NCBI RefSeq assembly: GCF_021916785.1
Contig: NZ_JAKCFC010000006.1
Coordinates: forward strand, 62,001-126,000
Direction of reading: 5' to 3'
From: Mycolicibacterium lacusdiani
GTDB lineage: Bacteria > Actinomycetota > Actinomycetes > Mycobacteriales > Mycobacteriaceae
DNA: 64,000 nucleotides
In this document: one piece after another, positions 16,510 through 26,390 of the stretch
How positions within the stretch are numbered: the first letter of the stretch is position 1
How the letters are laid out: each line of letters opens with the position of its first letter
Position numbers and translations under genes: made by a program
Notes under the pieces: model-generated
Seen by the model: only the letters and a program-made list of their open reading frames with translations
What the model was told of the DNA's origin: nothing
Databases searched by the model: none

Positions 16510-17937
16510 ATGACCCACACCGAATCCGACCTCGACGCTTCGATCGAAGTCGAAGCCGATCCCGACGACTCGACGGGCGCCGTCCCCGAAGACCTGTCGG
16601 ACCCCATGACGATCCCGGTCGAGGCGTACGTCTCCCACGAGTACGCCCGCGCTGAACGAGACAAGCTGTGGCGCAAGGTGTGGCAACAGGTCGGCCGCGT
16701 CGAGGAGATCCCCGAGGTCGGGAGCTACCTGACCTACGACGTGCTCGACGACTCGATCATCGTCGTCCGGACCGGCCCCAACGAATTCGCAGCGCACCAC
16801 AACGTCTGCATGCACCGCGGCCGCAAATTGGTCGACAACGCCGAGGGTGCCAAGAACGCCATTGGCCGGGCGCGCAAGTCGTTCGTCTGCGGATTCCACG
16901 GCTGGACATATGGTCTCGACGGCACGTGCACCCACATTCGGGAGCAGGACGACTGGAAGGGCACGCTGTCGGCACGCAACACGCATCTGGCGCCCGTCCA
17001 GGTCGACGCCTGGGGCGGCTGGCTGTTCGTGAACATGGACCCCGACTGCGAATCGCTGGCGGACTACCTGATGCCTGCCGCCAAGATCCTCGACCCGTTC
17101 GGGCTGGAGAACATGCGCTACAAGTGGCGCAAGTGGCTGTACTTCGACTGCAACTGGAAGGTCGCGATGGAGGCCTTCAACGAGACCTACCACGTGTTCA
17201 CCACGCATCCGGAGTTCAACCGGTTCGGTGAATTCAAGGGCTGGGCGAAAGCGCAAGGGCGGCACAGCAACATCGGCTACGACGCACCGAAGGGCATGGA
17301 GGAGACGAAGTCCAAGATCCGCCTCGGCACCGGCGACGACCCGCGTGTCTCCACCGCCGAGATGCAGATGTACACGTGGGAGCAGACCAACGCGACGACC
17401 ACCGCGACGCTGGTGAACGCGGCCAAGCGGCTCGTCGACGAGCTACCCGAGGGCACGCCCGCGGACAAGGTGCTCCAGCATTGGCTGGCCTCGGCGCGTC
17501 GGGACGACGAGGAGCGCGGCGTGATCTGGCCGACCATCCCGCCGGACATCCTCGGCCAGAGCGGCACGGCGTGGCAACTCTTCCCGAACCTCCAGATCGG
17601 CCCGGGCCTCACCAGTGCACTGTGCTACAGCGCGCGCCCCGACCCGAGCTACGACCCGAACAAGTGCATCTTCGAGGTCGCGGTGTTCGAGCTGTATCCC
17701 AAGGGCGAAGAGCCGCAGACGGAATGGCAGTACACGCCGAAGGACTCACCGAACTGGCTTTCGGTGCTTCCGCAGGACTTCTCGAACATGGCCGCGGTGC
17801 AGCAGGGCATGAAGTCGGCGGGCTTCCCCGGCACGATGCCCAACCCCTACCGGGAGCGCAGCACGGTCAACCTGCACACCCAGCTGGCCAAGTACATGGG
17901 CACCGGAGCCCCGCGAGAACTCGAAGGAGAAGCGTGA
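16510..17937 (+). CDS. Rieske aromatic-ring-hydroxylating oxygenase, alpha subunit
   Basis: 475 residues from ATG 16510 with GAAAGG upstream. The Rieske [2Fe-2S] cluster ligands are seen in CMHRGRKL and CGFHGWTY (C-x-H ... C-x2-H). The catalytic domain has the mononuclear-iron signature region FNETYHVFTTHPEF, with two histidines for the Fe(II) site. No beta subunit, ferredoxin or reductase gene lies in the cluster, so it is an alpha-only type that depends on electron carriers encoded elsewhere. It carries out oxygen insertion (hydroxylation or demethylation); substrate unknown. The stop overlaps the start of the flavin monooxygenase (GTGA). Confidence 0.9.
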   Translation: MTHTESDLDASIEVEADPDDSTGAVPEDLSDPMTIPVEAYVSHEYARAERDKLWRKVWQQVGRVEEIPEVGSYLTYDVLDDSIIVVRTGPNEFAAHHNVCMHRGRKLVDNAEGAKNAIGRARKSFVCGFHGWTYGLDGTCTHIREQDDWKGTLSARNTHLAPVQVDAWGGWLFVNMDPDCESLADYLMPAAKILDPFGLENMRYKWRKWLYFDCNWKVAMEAFNETYHVFTTHPEFNRFGEFKGWAKAQGRHSNIGYDAPKGMEETKSKIRLGTGDDPRVSTAEMQMYTWEQTNATTTATLVNAAKRLVDELPEGTPADKVLQHWLASARRDDEERGVIWPTIPPDILGQSGTAWQLFPNLQIGPGLTSALCYSARPDPSYDPNKCIFEVAVFELYPKGEEPQTEWQYTPKDSPNWLSVLPQDFSNMAAVQQGMKSAGFPGTMPNPYRERSTVNLHTQLAKYMGTGAPRELEGEA

Positions 17938-19793
17938 CGACCTGTGGTCCGACTGACGTCCCGACCGACGTCGACATCTCCGCAATGCGGGAGAAGTACG
18001 CCGCCGAGCGGGCCAAGCGCGTGCGACCCGAAGGCGCCTCGCAGTACCTGGAACTCGAAGGCGACTACGCCGACTTCTACGAGGTCGACCCCTACACGAC
18101 GGTGACCGAGCGCGACCCGATCGTCGAGGACGCCGAGGTCGTCATCCTCGGAGGTGGCTTCGCCGGGCTGCTCGCCGGCGCCTACCTCAAGAAGGCAGGC
18201 GTGCAAGGGATCCGCGTCGTCGAGATGGCGGGTGACTTCGGAGGCGTCTGGTACTGGAACCGATTCCCCGGAGTCCAGTGCGACAACGACGCCTACTGCT
18301 ACGTCCCGCTGCTCGAAGAACTCGACTTCATGCCGAGCAAGAAGTTCGCCGACGGTGCCGAGATCTTTCAGCACTGCCGCAACATCGGCAAGCACTTCGG
18401 GCTGTACGACGGCGCGCTGTTCTCGACCCAGGTACGCGACCTACGTTGGGACGACTCGTCCGAGCGCTGGCAGATCGGTACCGACCGTGGCGATCAGATC
18501 CGGGCCCGCTTCGTGGTCATGGCGCAGGGCTCCTACAACCGCCCGAAGCTGCCCGGCATTCCGGGGATCAAGGACTTCGCGGGCCACGTGTTCCACTCCG
18601 CTCGTTGGGACTACGACTACACCGGAGGCAACGCCGACGGTGGACTGGCAGGGCTCGCCGACAAGCGGGTCGCCCTCGTCGGCACCGGTGCCACCGGAAT
18701 CCAGCTGGTGCCGCACCTTGCCCGGGACGCGCAGCAGCTCCTCGTGTTTCAGCGAACGCCGTCGTCGGTGGACCAGCGCACCAACCCGGGCACCGATCCC
18801 GACTGGGCCGCCTCGCTCCAGCCGGGATGGCAGGAGGAGCGCAAGCGCAACTTCCACAACTGGTCGCCGTTCGTCGGCGTCGTGTTCGGTGAGCCGGACC
18901 TGGTGTGCGACTTCTGGACCGAACTCGGCCGCAACCTCACCAACCGGATCGCGGGCCTCGACGATCCAGCGACGGTGACGATCGAACAGATCATGGCGTT
19001 CCGGGAGGAAGAGGACTACAAGATCATGGAGCGGCTTCGGCGCCGCGTAGCCGAGATCGTCACCGACCCCGACACCGCCGAGGCGCTCAAGCCGTACTAC
19101 CGCTTCATGTGCAAGCGGCCGACGTCCAGCGAGCACTACCTGGCCTCGTTCAACCGCCCGAACGTGACGCTCGTCGACGTGTCGGCGACCAAGGGCGTCG
19201 AGCGGCTCACGGCCAACGGCATCGTCGCCAACGGCGTCGAGTACGAGGTCGACTGCGTCATATTCGCAAGCGGCTTCGAGATTTCCACCGAGATCAGCCG
19301 CAGGTATGCGATCGACTCCATCACCGGCCGAGATGGGCTGTCGCTCTTCGATCATTGGAAGGACGACTACAAGACGTTGCACGGCATGACCAGCCGAGGG
19401 TTCCCGAACCAGTTCCACATGGGCTTCATCCAGGGCGGGGTGTCCGCGAACACCACGGCGATGTTCGAGCAGCAAGCCAAGCACATCGCGTACATCCTCG
19501 CCGAGGCGCAGAGCCGCGGCGCCACCACGGTGGAGGCCAGCCAGGGCGGCCAAGACGCGTGGGTGTCGACCGTGCGAGAACTGTCGATCGACAATTCGGC
19601 GTTCGAACTGAGTTGCACGCCTGGCTATTACAACAACGAGGGACGCGGCGGCGCAGAGGGCAACGGCTCGTTCCTCGGTGACTTCTATTCGCCGGGCTTC
19701 TACGCGTTCGACGACCTGCTGGAGGCGTGGCGCGACAAGGGGGACCTGGAGGGACTGGAATTGGTCCTGGGCGACGGGGGATCAGGCCAGTGA
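17934..19793 (+). CDS. Flavin-containing monooxygenase of the Baeyer-Villiger type
   Basis: 619 residues from GTG 17934, coupled to the Rieske gene. FAD-binding GGGFAGLLAG near residue 75, the Baeyer-Villiger fingerprint FAGHVFHSARWD, a second Rossmann motif GTGATGIQLVP for NADPH and the late FASGFE motif. The N-terminal extension of about 60 residues before the first Rossmann fold and the total length match the longer BVMO subgroup (cyclopentadecanone- and phenylacetone-type relatives) rather than the short FMO group. Known chemistry is ketone to ester or lactone with O2 and NADPH; the substrate here is unknown. Confidence 0.88.
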   Translation: MTTCGPTDVPTDVDISAMREKYAAERAKRVRPEGASQYLELEGDYADFYEVDPYTTVTERDPIVEDAEVVILGGGFAGLLAGAYLKKAGVQGIRVVEMAGDFGGVWYWNRFPGVQCDNDAYCYVPLLEELDFMPSKKFADGAEIFQHCRNIGKHFGLYDGALFSTQVRDLRWDDSSERWQIGTDRGDQIRARFVVMAQGSYNRPKLPGIPGIKDFAGHVFHSARWDYDYTGGNADGGLAGLADKRVALVGTGATGIQLVPHLARDAQQLLVFQRTPSSVDQRTNPGTDPDWAASLQPGWQEERKRNFHNWSPFVGVVFGEPDLVCDFWTELGRNLTNRIAGLDDPATVTIEQIMAFREEEDYKIMERLRRRVAEIVTDPDTAEALKPYYRFMCKRPTSSEHYLASFNRPNVTLVDVSATKGVERLTANGIVANGVEYEVDCVIFASGFEISTEISRRYAIDSITGRDGLSLFDHWKDDYKTLHGMTSRGFPNQFHMGFIQGGVSANTTAMFEQQAKHIAYILAEAQSRGATTVEASQGGQDAWVSTVRELSIDNSAFELSCTPGYYNNEGRGGAEGNGSFLGDFYSPGFYAFDDLLEAWRDKGDLEGLELVLGDGGSGQ

Positions 19794-20623
19794 CCACGTC
19801 GATCGACGCGCTGTGCGCACGGGAGATTCACCCGCGGATCGGTAGCGAGATCCGCGCGGACAAGGCGACGCTGCTCTCCGGTCACCACGCCACCGCGATC
19901 CGCGAACTGCTCGAGCAGCGCGGGGTGCTGGTGTTCCCGAAGATCGGGTTCACCGACGACGAGCAGGTGGCCTTCACCGAGACGCTGGGCACCATGGCCA
20001 CCGAACGCAAGGGCGAGAAGCTCTATCAGGTCACCCTGGACACCACGATCAACAAGCAGGCCGACTACCTGCGGGGGTCGCTTTACTGGCACCTCGACGG
20101 CACCATGAACGAGGTCCCGATCCTGGCGTCGCTGTTGTCGAGCAAGGCGCTGGGCAACGAGGGCGAGGGCGACACCGAGTTCTGCAACACCTACGCCGCC
20201 TACGAAGACCTGCCCGACGAGGACAAGGCCGGCCTCGATGAACTCCAGGTGACCCATTCGACGTGGACGACGCTGCTCTACTACGAGCCGGAGCCCGCGC
20301 TCGAGACCCTGCGGCAGATGATGTCGATCGGGGAGCGCGACCTGCCCCTGGTGTGGACGCACCGCTCGGGCCGCAAGTCACTCGTGCTCGGCTGCACGGC
20401 CGGCCACGTAGTCGGACTGGACCGCCGCGCGAGCACCGAACTGCTCGTTCGTCTCCGCGAGTGGGCCACCCAACCCCAGTTCACCTACCGGCACACCTGG
20501 TCGGTTGGCGATCTGGTCATCTGGGACAACACTGGGACCATGCACCGAGCCACGCCATACGATCCGACGTCCGGGCGACTGTTGCAACGGACGAAGCTCG
20601 CAGGCGAGGAACCGTTCGCCTGA
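19790..20623 (+). CDS. TauD/TfdA-family Fe(II)/2-oxoglutarate-dependent dioxygenase
   Basis: 277 residues from GTG 19790, overlapping the previous stop (GTGA). The iron-binding facial triad is visible as HLDGT (His, Asp) and the distal histidine in NTGTMHRATPYD; the 2-oxoglutarate-binding arginine is in LLQRTKLAG. Family members hydroxylate carbon next to a sulfonate, ether oxygen or carboxylate, often with loss of the leaving group. In this operon it could hydroxylate the alpha carbon of an acid or cleave an ether (inference). Confidence 0.87.
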   Translation: MTTSIDALCAREIHPRIGSEIRADKATLLSGHHATAIRELLEQRGVLVFPKIGFTDDEQVAFTETLGTMATERKGEKLYQVTLDTTINKQADYLRGSLYWHLDGTMNEVPILASLLSSKALGNEGEGDTEFCNTYAAYEDLPDEDKAGLDELQVTHSTWTTLLYYEPEPALETLRQMMSIGERDLPLVWTHRSGRKSLVLGCTAGHVVGLDRRASTELLVRLREWATQPQFTYRHTWSVGDLVIWDNTGTMHRATPYDPTSGRLLQRTKLAGEEPFA

Positions 20624-20624
20624 G

Positions 20625-21551
20625 ATGGCATCTCCTTCCAGTTTGAACTTCGACGAGCGCGTCGCCGTCGTGACCGGTGGCGGACGCGGACTCGGCCGCG
20701 AGTACGCGGTGCTGCTCGCCGCCCGCGGCGCCAAGGTGGTGGTGAACGACGTCGGGGGCACCCTCACCGGTGAGGGCACCGACGTCGGCCCGGCGCAGCA
20801 GGTCGTCAACGAGATCCGTTCGGCGGGAGGCGAAGCCGTCGCATCGAGTGACTCGGTGGCCACTGCCGAGGGCGGTCGTGCGATCGTCGACACCGCGCTC
20901 GAGCACTTCGGCCGCATCGACGTGCTGGTGCACAACGCAGGCAACGTCCGCCGCGCGCCGCTGGCGGAGATGTCGTACGAGGACTTCGACGCCGTGCTCG
21001 ACGTGCACCTGCGCGGCGCCTTCCACGTGGTTCGTCCGGCGTTTCCGGTCATGGCGTCGGCCGGCTACGGCAGGGTGGTGCTGACCTCGTCGATCGGAGG
21101 TCTGTACGGCAACCACGGCGTCGCGAACTACGCCGCCGCCAAGGCAGGCATCATCGGGCTGACGAACGTCGTGGCGCTCGAAGGCGCGGCCGACGGTGTG
21201 ACGTGCAACGCGATAATCCCCGGCGCCGTGACGAGGATGGCCGAGGGGCTCGACACCTCGGCCTACCCGCCGATGGAACCGGGACTCGTCGCACCGATGG
21301 TGGGCTGGCTCGCGCATCAGTCCTGCACGGTCACCGGCGAATTGTTCGTCGCGATCGCGGGACGCATGGCGCGCGCGTTCGTCGCCGAGACCCCGGGGGT
21401 GTACCGGCCGTCGTGGACGGTCGAGGACGTGGCGGAGGTCATCGACGCGATCCGCGACGACACCGTGCCGCTGGTGTTCCCGCCCGTGCCGAACGGGCAC
21501 ACCGACCACATCCGGTACAGCTTCGGCGCGTCGCAGGCGTCCGATCTGTGA
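20625..21551 (+). CDS. SDR-family oxidoreductase, multifunctional-enzyme (HSD17B4)-like
   Basis: 308 residues from ATG 20625. TGGGRGLGREYA and VVVNDVGG are characteristic of the SDR subgroup that includes the 3-hydroxyacyl-CoA dehydrogenase domain of peroxisomal multifunctional enzyme; catalytic serine in LTSSIGG and YAAAKAG. The tail beyond residue 230 (GELFVAIAGRMARAFVAETPGV) is also typical. This suggests oxidation of a 3-hydroxyacyl-CoA in a beta-oxidation-like step and fits the CoA-transferase that follows with a GTGA overlap. Confidence 0.86.
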   Translation: MASPSSLNFDERVAVVTGGGRGLGREYAVLLAARGAKVVVNDVGGTLTGEGTDVGPAQQVVNEIRSAGGEAVASSDSVATAEGGRAIVDTALEHFGRIDVLVHNAGNVRRAPLAEMSYEDFDAVLDVHLRGAFHVVRPAFPVMASAGYGRVVLTSSIGGLYGNHGVANYAAAKAGIIGLTNVVALEGAADGVTCNAIIPGAVTRMAEGLDTSAYPPMEPGLVAPMVGWLAHQSCTVTGELFVAIAGRMARAFVAETPGVYRPSWTVEDVAEVIDAIRDDTVPLVFPPVPNGHTDHIRYSFGASQASDL

Positions 21552-22705
21552 CCGGTCCGCTGGCGGGCATCCGCGTCGTGGACCTCACCGCGGTCGTGAT
21601 GGGGCCCTATTGCACCCAGATCCTGGCCGACATGGGCGCCGACGTCGTCAAGGTCGAGCCGCCCGACGGTGACAATGCCCGCTACATCTCGGTCGGGCCT
21701 GCTTCCGGCATGAGCGGCGTGTTCGTCAACGTGAACCGCGGAAAGCGCAGCGTCGTACTCGATCTCGTCACCGACGAGGGCAAGGCTGCACTGCGCGGCC
21801 TCATCGCGGAGGCGGACGTCTTCATCCACTCGATGCGAGCCAGGGCCATCGCCAAGCTGGGGTTCGCCTACGACGACGTCGCCGCGATCAACCCGGCCAT
21901 CGTCTACACCAACTGCTACGGCTACAGCCGCCGCGGACCAGAAGCCGACCGTCCCGCGTACGACGACATCATCCAGGCCCAGTCCGGGGTCTCGGCCGTC
22001 CAGGAACTCCTCACCGGCGAGACGACCTACGTCGGGACCATCGTCGCGGACAAGGTCGGCGGCCTCACGGCCACGTACGCCACCATGATGGCGCTGTTCC
22101 ACCGCGAGCGGACCGGCGAGGGGCAGGAGGTGGAGGTCAGCATGTACGAGACCATGGCGTCCTTCATGCTCGTCGAGCACGCCAACGGCAGGATGTTCAC
22201 GCCGCCGCTGGGACCCGCGATCTACCCGCGGACGGTGGCGCGCGACCGCAAGCCGTATCCGACGAAGGACGGCCACGTCGCGGTGCTGATCTACAACGAC
22301 AAGCACTGGAAGGCGTTCGTCGACAACGTCAAACCGGCCTGGATCGAGGAGTACGGCGAGGCGTTCGCGACCCTGGAGCTACGGGCCAAGCAGATCGACC
22401 GCATGTACGGGCTGATCGCGCAGACGTTGCTGGAACGCACCACCGCCGAATGGCTGGAGCTGTTCCGCGAGTTGGAGATTCCCGCAGCGCCGATCCAGAC
22501 GCCCGACGAGCTGTTCGACGACCCGCACCTGAACGCGGTGGGGATGTTCGAGACGATCGACACCCCGCACGGCCCGACGCGCTTCCCCGGAGTGCCGACC
22601 TGGTTCTCGCGGACGCCTGGCCGCGTCGCCGGACCCGCGCCCGAGTTGGGCGCCGACACCGCCGACGTACTGGCGGAACTGGATGGCCGCCGGACGGATG
22701 GCTGA
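21548..22705 (+). CDS. CaiB/BaiF (class III) CoA-transferase
   Basis: 385 residues from GTG 21548. N-terminal LAGIRVVDLTAVVMGPYCTQILADMGADVVKVEPP is the family signature; the catalytic aspartate is expected in TIVADKVGG. Class III enzymes move CoA between carboxylic acids via mixed anhydrides at this residue (formyl-CoA, carnitine, bile acid and succinyl-CoA transferases). It closes the plus-strand catabolic operon, nine bases from the convergent htpG stop. CoA donor and acceptor are unknown. Confidence 0.9.
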   Translation: MTGPLAGIRVVDLTAVVMGPYCTQILADMGADVVKVEPPDGDNARYISVGPASGMSGVFVNVNRGKRSVVLDLVTDEGKAALRGLIAEADVFIHSMRARAIAKLGFAYDDVAAINPAIVYTNCYGYSRRGPEADRPAYDDIIQAQSGVSAVQELLTGETTYVGTIVADKVGGLTATYATMMALFHRERTGEGQEVEVSMYETMASFMLVEHANGRMFTPPLGPAIYPRTVARDRKPYPTKDGHVAVLIYNDKHWKAFVDNVKPAWIEEYGEAFATLELRAKQIDRMYGLIAQTLLERTTAEWLELFRELEIPAAPIQTPDELFDDPHLNAVGMFETIDTPHGPTRFPGVPTWFSRTPGRVAGPAPELGADTADVLAELDGRRTDG

Positions 22706-22714
22706 GGCGGTCGG

Positions 22715-24655
22715 CTAGACGGTCCGCGCCAGCCGGTCGGCAAGCAGCGCGGCGAACCGGGCCGGATCGTCTAGCGCACCACCCTCGGCGAGAAGCGCCG
22801 TGCCGTACAGCAACTCGGCGGTCTCGGCCAGTCCGTCCTTGGTCTCGGAGTCGGCCAGAGCCTGCCGCAGACCGGTGACGAGCGGATGGTCGGGGTTCAA
22901 CTCCAGAATGCGCTTGCCGACCGGCACCTCCTGACCCGACGCGCGATACATCCGCGCCAACTGCGGGGTGATGCCAAAGGTGTCGGTGATCAGGCAGGCC
23001 GGCGACGACGTCAGCCGGGTCGACAGGCGCACCTCCTTGACGTGGTCGTCGAGCGTCTCCTTCAACCACGCGAGCAGATCCGCGAAGTCGCCCTGCTCGG
23101 TGGTCTTCTCGTCGGCGGCGCCGAGGTCGACCTCGCCCTTGGCCACCGACTGCAATGCGTGGCCGTCGAACTCCGGCACCGACTCCACCCAGACCTCGTC
23201 GACCGGGTCGGTCAGCAGCAGCACTTCGTAGCCCTTGGCCTTGAACGCCTCCAGGTGCGGCGAACGCTCCAGCAGCTGCCGTGACTCACCCGTCGCGTAG
23301 AAGATCTGCTCCTGGCCGTCCTTCATCCGGGCGACGTAGTCGGCGAGCGTGGTCGACTGCTCGTCACTGGCGGTCGACGCGAACGACGACAGCCTCAGCA
23401 GCGCATCGCGGTTGTCACCGTCGGAGATCAGGCCCTCCTTGAACACCCGGCCGAACTGGGTCCAGAAGGTCGTGTAGTCGTCCTGGCGGTTCGCCTGCAG
23501 GTCCTTGAGCGCCGAGAGCACCTTCTTGGTCAGGCTGCGCCGGATCACCTTGATCTGGCGGTCCTGCTGGAGGATCTCGCGAGACACGTTCAGCGACATG
23601 TCCTGTGCGTCGACGACGCCCTTGACGAACCGCAGGTACTCGGGCACCAGCTCGTCGCAGTCGCCCATGATGAAGACGCGCTTGACGTACAGCTGGACCC
23701 CGGCGCGTCCGTCCCGGTTGAACAGGTCGAACGGCGCCTGTGACGGGATGAACAGCAGCGCCTGATACTCGAACGTGCCCTCGGCCTTCATCGCGATGAC
23801 CTCGAGCGGCTCGTCCCACGCATGCGCGACGTGCTTGTAGAACTGCGCGTACTCCTCGGCGGAGACCTCGCTCTTGGGCTTGGCCCACAGCGCCGTCCGC
23901 GAGTTGACCGTCTCGGTCTCGATGCTGACTCGGACATTCCCCGAGTCGCTTCGCTCCTGCCCGCCGGCAGCCTCGCCACCTTCCTCCTGCGCGGGAACCG
24001 TCTTCTCGACCTGCATCCGGATAGGCCACGAGATGAAGTCCGAGTACTTCTTGATCAGCTCCCGGATCTTCCACTGCGAGGTGTAGTCGTGCAGCTCGTC
24101 GTCGGCGTCCGCGGGCTTGAGGTGCAACGTAACCGACGTGCCCTGCGGCGCGTCATCGACCGCCGCGATGGTGTAGCTGCCGTCACCGCTCGATTCCCAA
24201 CGCGTGCCGGACGTCTCGCCCGCCTTGCGGGTCAGGAGTTCGACCGCGTCGGCGACCATGAACGTCGAGTAGAACCCGATGCCGAACTGACCGATCAGTT
24301 GTTCCGCATCACCGGGCTGCGCCGCCAACTTCTGGCGCAGCTCGGCGGTGCCGGACTTGGCGAGGGTGCCGATCAGGTCGACCACCTCGTCGCGGCTCAT
24401 GCCGATGCCGTTGTCCCGGATGGTCAGCGTGCGGGCATCCGGGTCGACGTCGATCTCGATGTGCAGATCCGACGTGTCGACGTCGAGGTCCTTGTCGCGA
24501 AACGCCTCGAGGCGGAGCTTGTCCAGCGCGTCGGAGGCGTTCGAGACCAACTCCCGCAGGAACGAGTCCTTGTTGGAGTAGATGGAGTGGATCATCAGCT
24601 GCAGCAGCTGACGGGCCTCGGCCTGGAATTCTCGTGTTTCGACCTGCTCGCTCAC
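22715..24655 (-). CDS. htpG: Molecular chaperone HtpG (Hsp90)
   Basis: 646 residues from GTG 24655. The N-terminal GHKL ATPase domain has the Hsp90 motifs [44 protein letters not shown] and GQFGIGFYS; the middle domain has [15 protein letters not shown]; the C-terminal dimerisation part ends the protein. Full normal bacterial length. A short acidic linker rich in E/G follows the ATPase domain. Cytosolic ATP-dependent folding chaperone. It is transcribed towards the CoA-transferase and seems monocistronic. Confidence 0.97.
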
Positions 24656-24728
24656 GGCGCCGATGATAATCCTTCGCGACTTCGGCGCGGAAAGCCGCGG
24701 TCACCGCGGGCCAGCGCGCCGAAACCGC

Positions 24729-26285
24729 TCAGCCGAACGTCACGCCCTGGGCGAGCGGCAGCTCGGAGGAGTAGTTGACGGTGTTGGTCGCTCGGCGCAT
24801 GTAGGCCTTCCAGGCGTCGGACCCGGACTCGCGGCCACCGCCGGTCTGCTTCTCCCCGCCGAAGGCGCCGCCGATCTCCGCGCCCGAGGTGCCGATGTTG
24901 ACGTTTGCGATACCGCAGTCGGACCCGTCGGCAGCCATGAAGCGTTCGGCCTCCCGCATGTCGGTGGTGAAGATGGCCGACGAAAGACCCTGCGGGACGG
25001 CGTTGTTCATGTCGATGGCCTCGTCGAGGTCGTCGTAGGCCATGACGTAGAGGATCGGCGCGAACGTCTCGTCGTGCACGACCGAGGTCTGCGACGGCAT
25101 GCGCACCACTGCTGGCCGCACGTAGTAGGACCCCTCACCCAGGTCGACCCGCTCGCCGCCGATCACCTCGCCGCCGTCGGCGCGGGCCTGCTCGAGGGCC
25201 CCCACCATGTCGCGGTAGGACCGCTCGTGGATGAGCGGACCCACCAGGGTGCCGTCCGCCGACGGGTCGCCGACCGGCAGGCTGCGGTAGGCGGTCGCGA
25301 CGCGCTCGATGACCGCGTCGACCACCGAGCGGTGTGCGATGACCCGGCGCATCGTGGTGCAGCGCTGGCCCGCGGTGCCCGCGGCGGAGAACACGATGCC
25401 GCGCACCGCGAGATCGAGATCGGCCGACGGCGTCACGATCGCGGCGTTGTTGCCGCCCAGTTCGAGCAGCGCCTTGCCGAACCGCTGGGCCACCCGCGGC
25501 CCGACCTTCTGGCCCATCCGCACCGAACCGGTGGCCGACACCAGCGCGACGCGCGGATCGTCGACGAGGCGTTCGCCGATCTCCCTGGCGCCCTGCACGA
25601 GCCGGCTCACGTCCCGCGGCGCGCCAACGTCGTCCGCCGCGCGCTCGATCAGCGCCTGGCAGGCGATGGCGGTCAGCGGAGTGAGTTCCGACGGCTTCCA
25701 CACCACGGTGTCACCGCACACCAGCGCGACCGCGGTGTTCCACGCCCACACCGCGACCGGGAAGTTGAACGCCGTGATGACGCCGACGACGCCGAGCGGG
25801 TGCCACGTCTCCATCAGCCGGTGCCCGGGCCGTTCGGAGGCGATCGTCTTGCCGTACAGCTGACGCGACAGCCCGACGGCGAACTGGCAGATGTCGATCA
25901 TCTCCTGGACCTCGCCGAGCGCCTCGGAGCTGATCTTCCCGGCCTCCACCGTCACCAGCGTCGCCAGATCCGCCTTGTGCTCGACCAGCAGTTCGCCGAG
26001 CCGAGCCACCAGTGCGCCACGCACCGGGGCCGGCGTGGTGCGCCACGCGACGAACGCGCGGGACGCCGCGGCGATGGCCTCGTCGGTGTCCTCGACGGTG
26101 GTCTCGGCGACCGCGAACAGCACGTCTCCGGTGACCGGCGTGCTGGCGGCGAGCCCGGGTGCTCCGGGCTCGCCGAGCGTGACGTGGGCGCCGATCGCCT
26201 GCAGCGCGGCCCGTACCCGGTCGCGCAGGTCGTCGGCGGTCGGCTGCGAACCGGCCGCGGGCTTCGAGGTGTTCATGGTGGTCAT
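24729..26285 (-). CDS. pcd: L-piperidine-6-carboxylate / aminoadipate-semialdehyde dehydrogenase
   Basis: 518 residues from ATG 26285 (frames further upstream lie over the divergent regulator). Aldehyde dehydrogenase superfamily with FNFPVAVWAWN, SATGSVRMGQ, LELGGNNAAIV and the catalytic cysteine in GTAGQRCTT, which is the form seen in antiquitin/ALDH7-type enzymes. It sits next to lrpA and lat, the arrangement known in mycobacteria. Lat converts lysine to the semialdehyde/piperideine-6-carboxylate, and Pcd oxidises it to 2-aminoadipate. It is divergent from lrpA across a 105-bp region with three GTGTCT repeats (about 26318-26345), which may serve LrpA. Confidence 0.9.
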   Translation of the reverse strand: MTTMNTSKPAAGSQPTADDLRDRVRAALQAIGAHVTLGEPGAPGLAASTPVTGDVLFAVAETTVEDTDEAIAAASRAFVAWRTTPAPVRGALVARLGELLVEHKADLATLVTVEAGKISSEALGEVQEMIDICQFAVGLSRQLYGKTIASERPGHRLMETWHPLGVVGVITAFNFPVAVWAWNTAVALVCGDTVVWKPSELTPLTAIACQALIERAADDVGAPRDVSRLVQGAREIGERLVDDPRVALVSATGSVRMGQKVGPRVAQRFGKALLELGGNNAAIVTPSADLDLAVRGIVFSAAGTAGQRCTTMRRVIAHRSVVDAVIERVATAYRSLPVGDPSADGTLVGPLIHERSYRDMVGALEQARADGGEVIGGERVDLGEGSYYVRPAVVRMPSQTSVVHDETFAPILYVMAYDDLDEAIDMNNAVPQGLSSAIFTTDMREAERFMAADGSDCGIANVNIGTSGAEIGGAFGGEKQTGGGRESGSDAWKAYMRRATNTVNYSSELPLAQGVTFG

Positions 26286-26390
26286 GATGTCGCTTTCTCG
26301 TCGTGGTTCTGCAGGTTCGAAGTGTCTTCTGAAGTGTCTGGGTGTCTCGGGGTTCGGCGTGAGCGTCGGCGCCCGCGATAGTCTCCGGCC

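Noticed and set aside
15679..17265. Antisense open frame of 528 codons opposite the SDR and Rieske genes
   Set aside because: Composition reflects the mirror of GC-rich codon usage; no motifs, no ribosome-binding site, and two well-supported genes occupy the plus strand.
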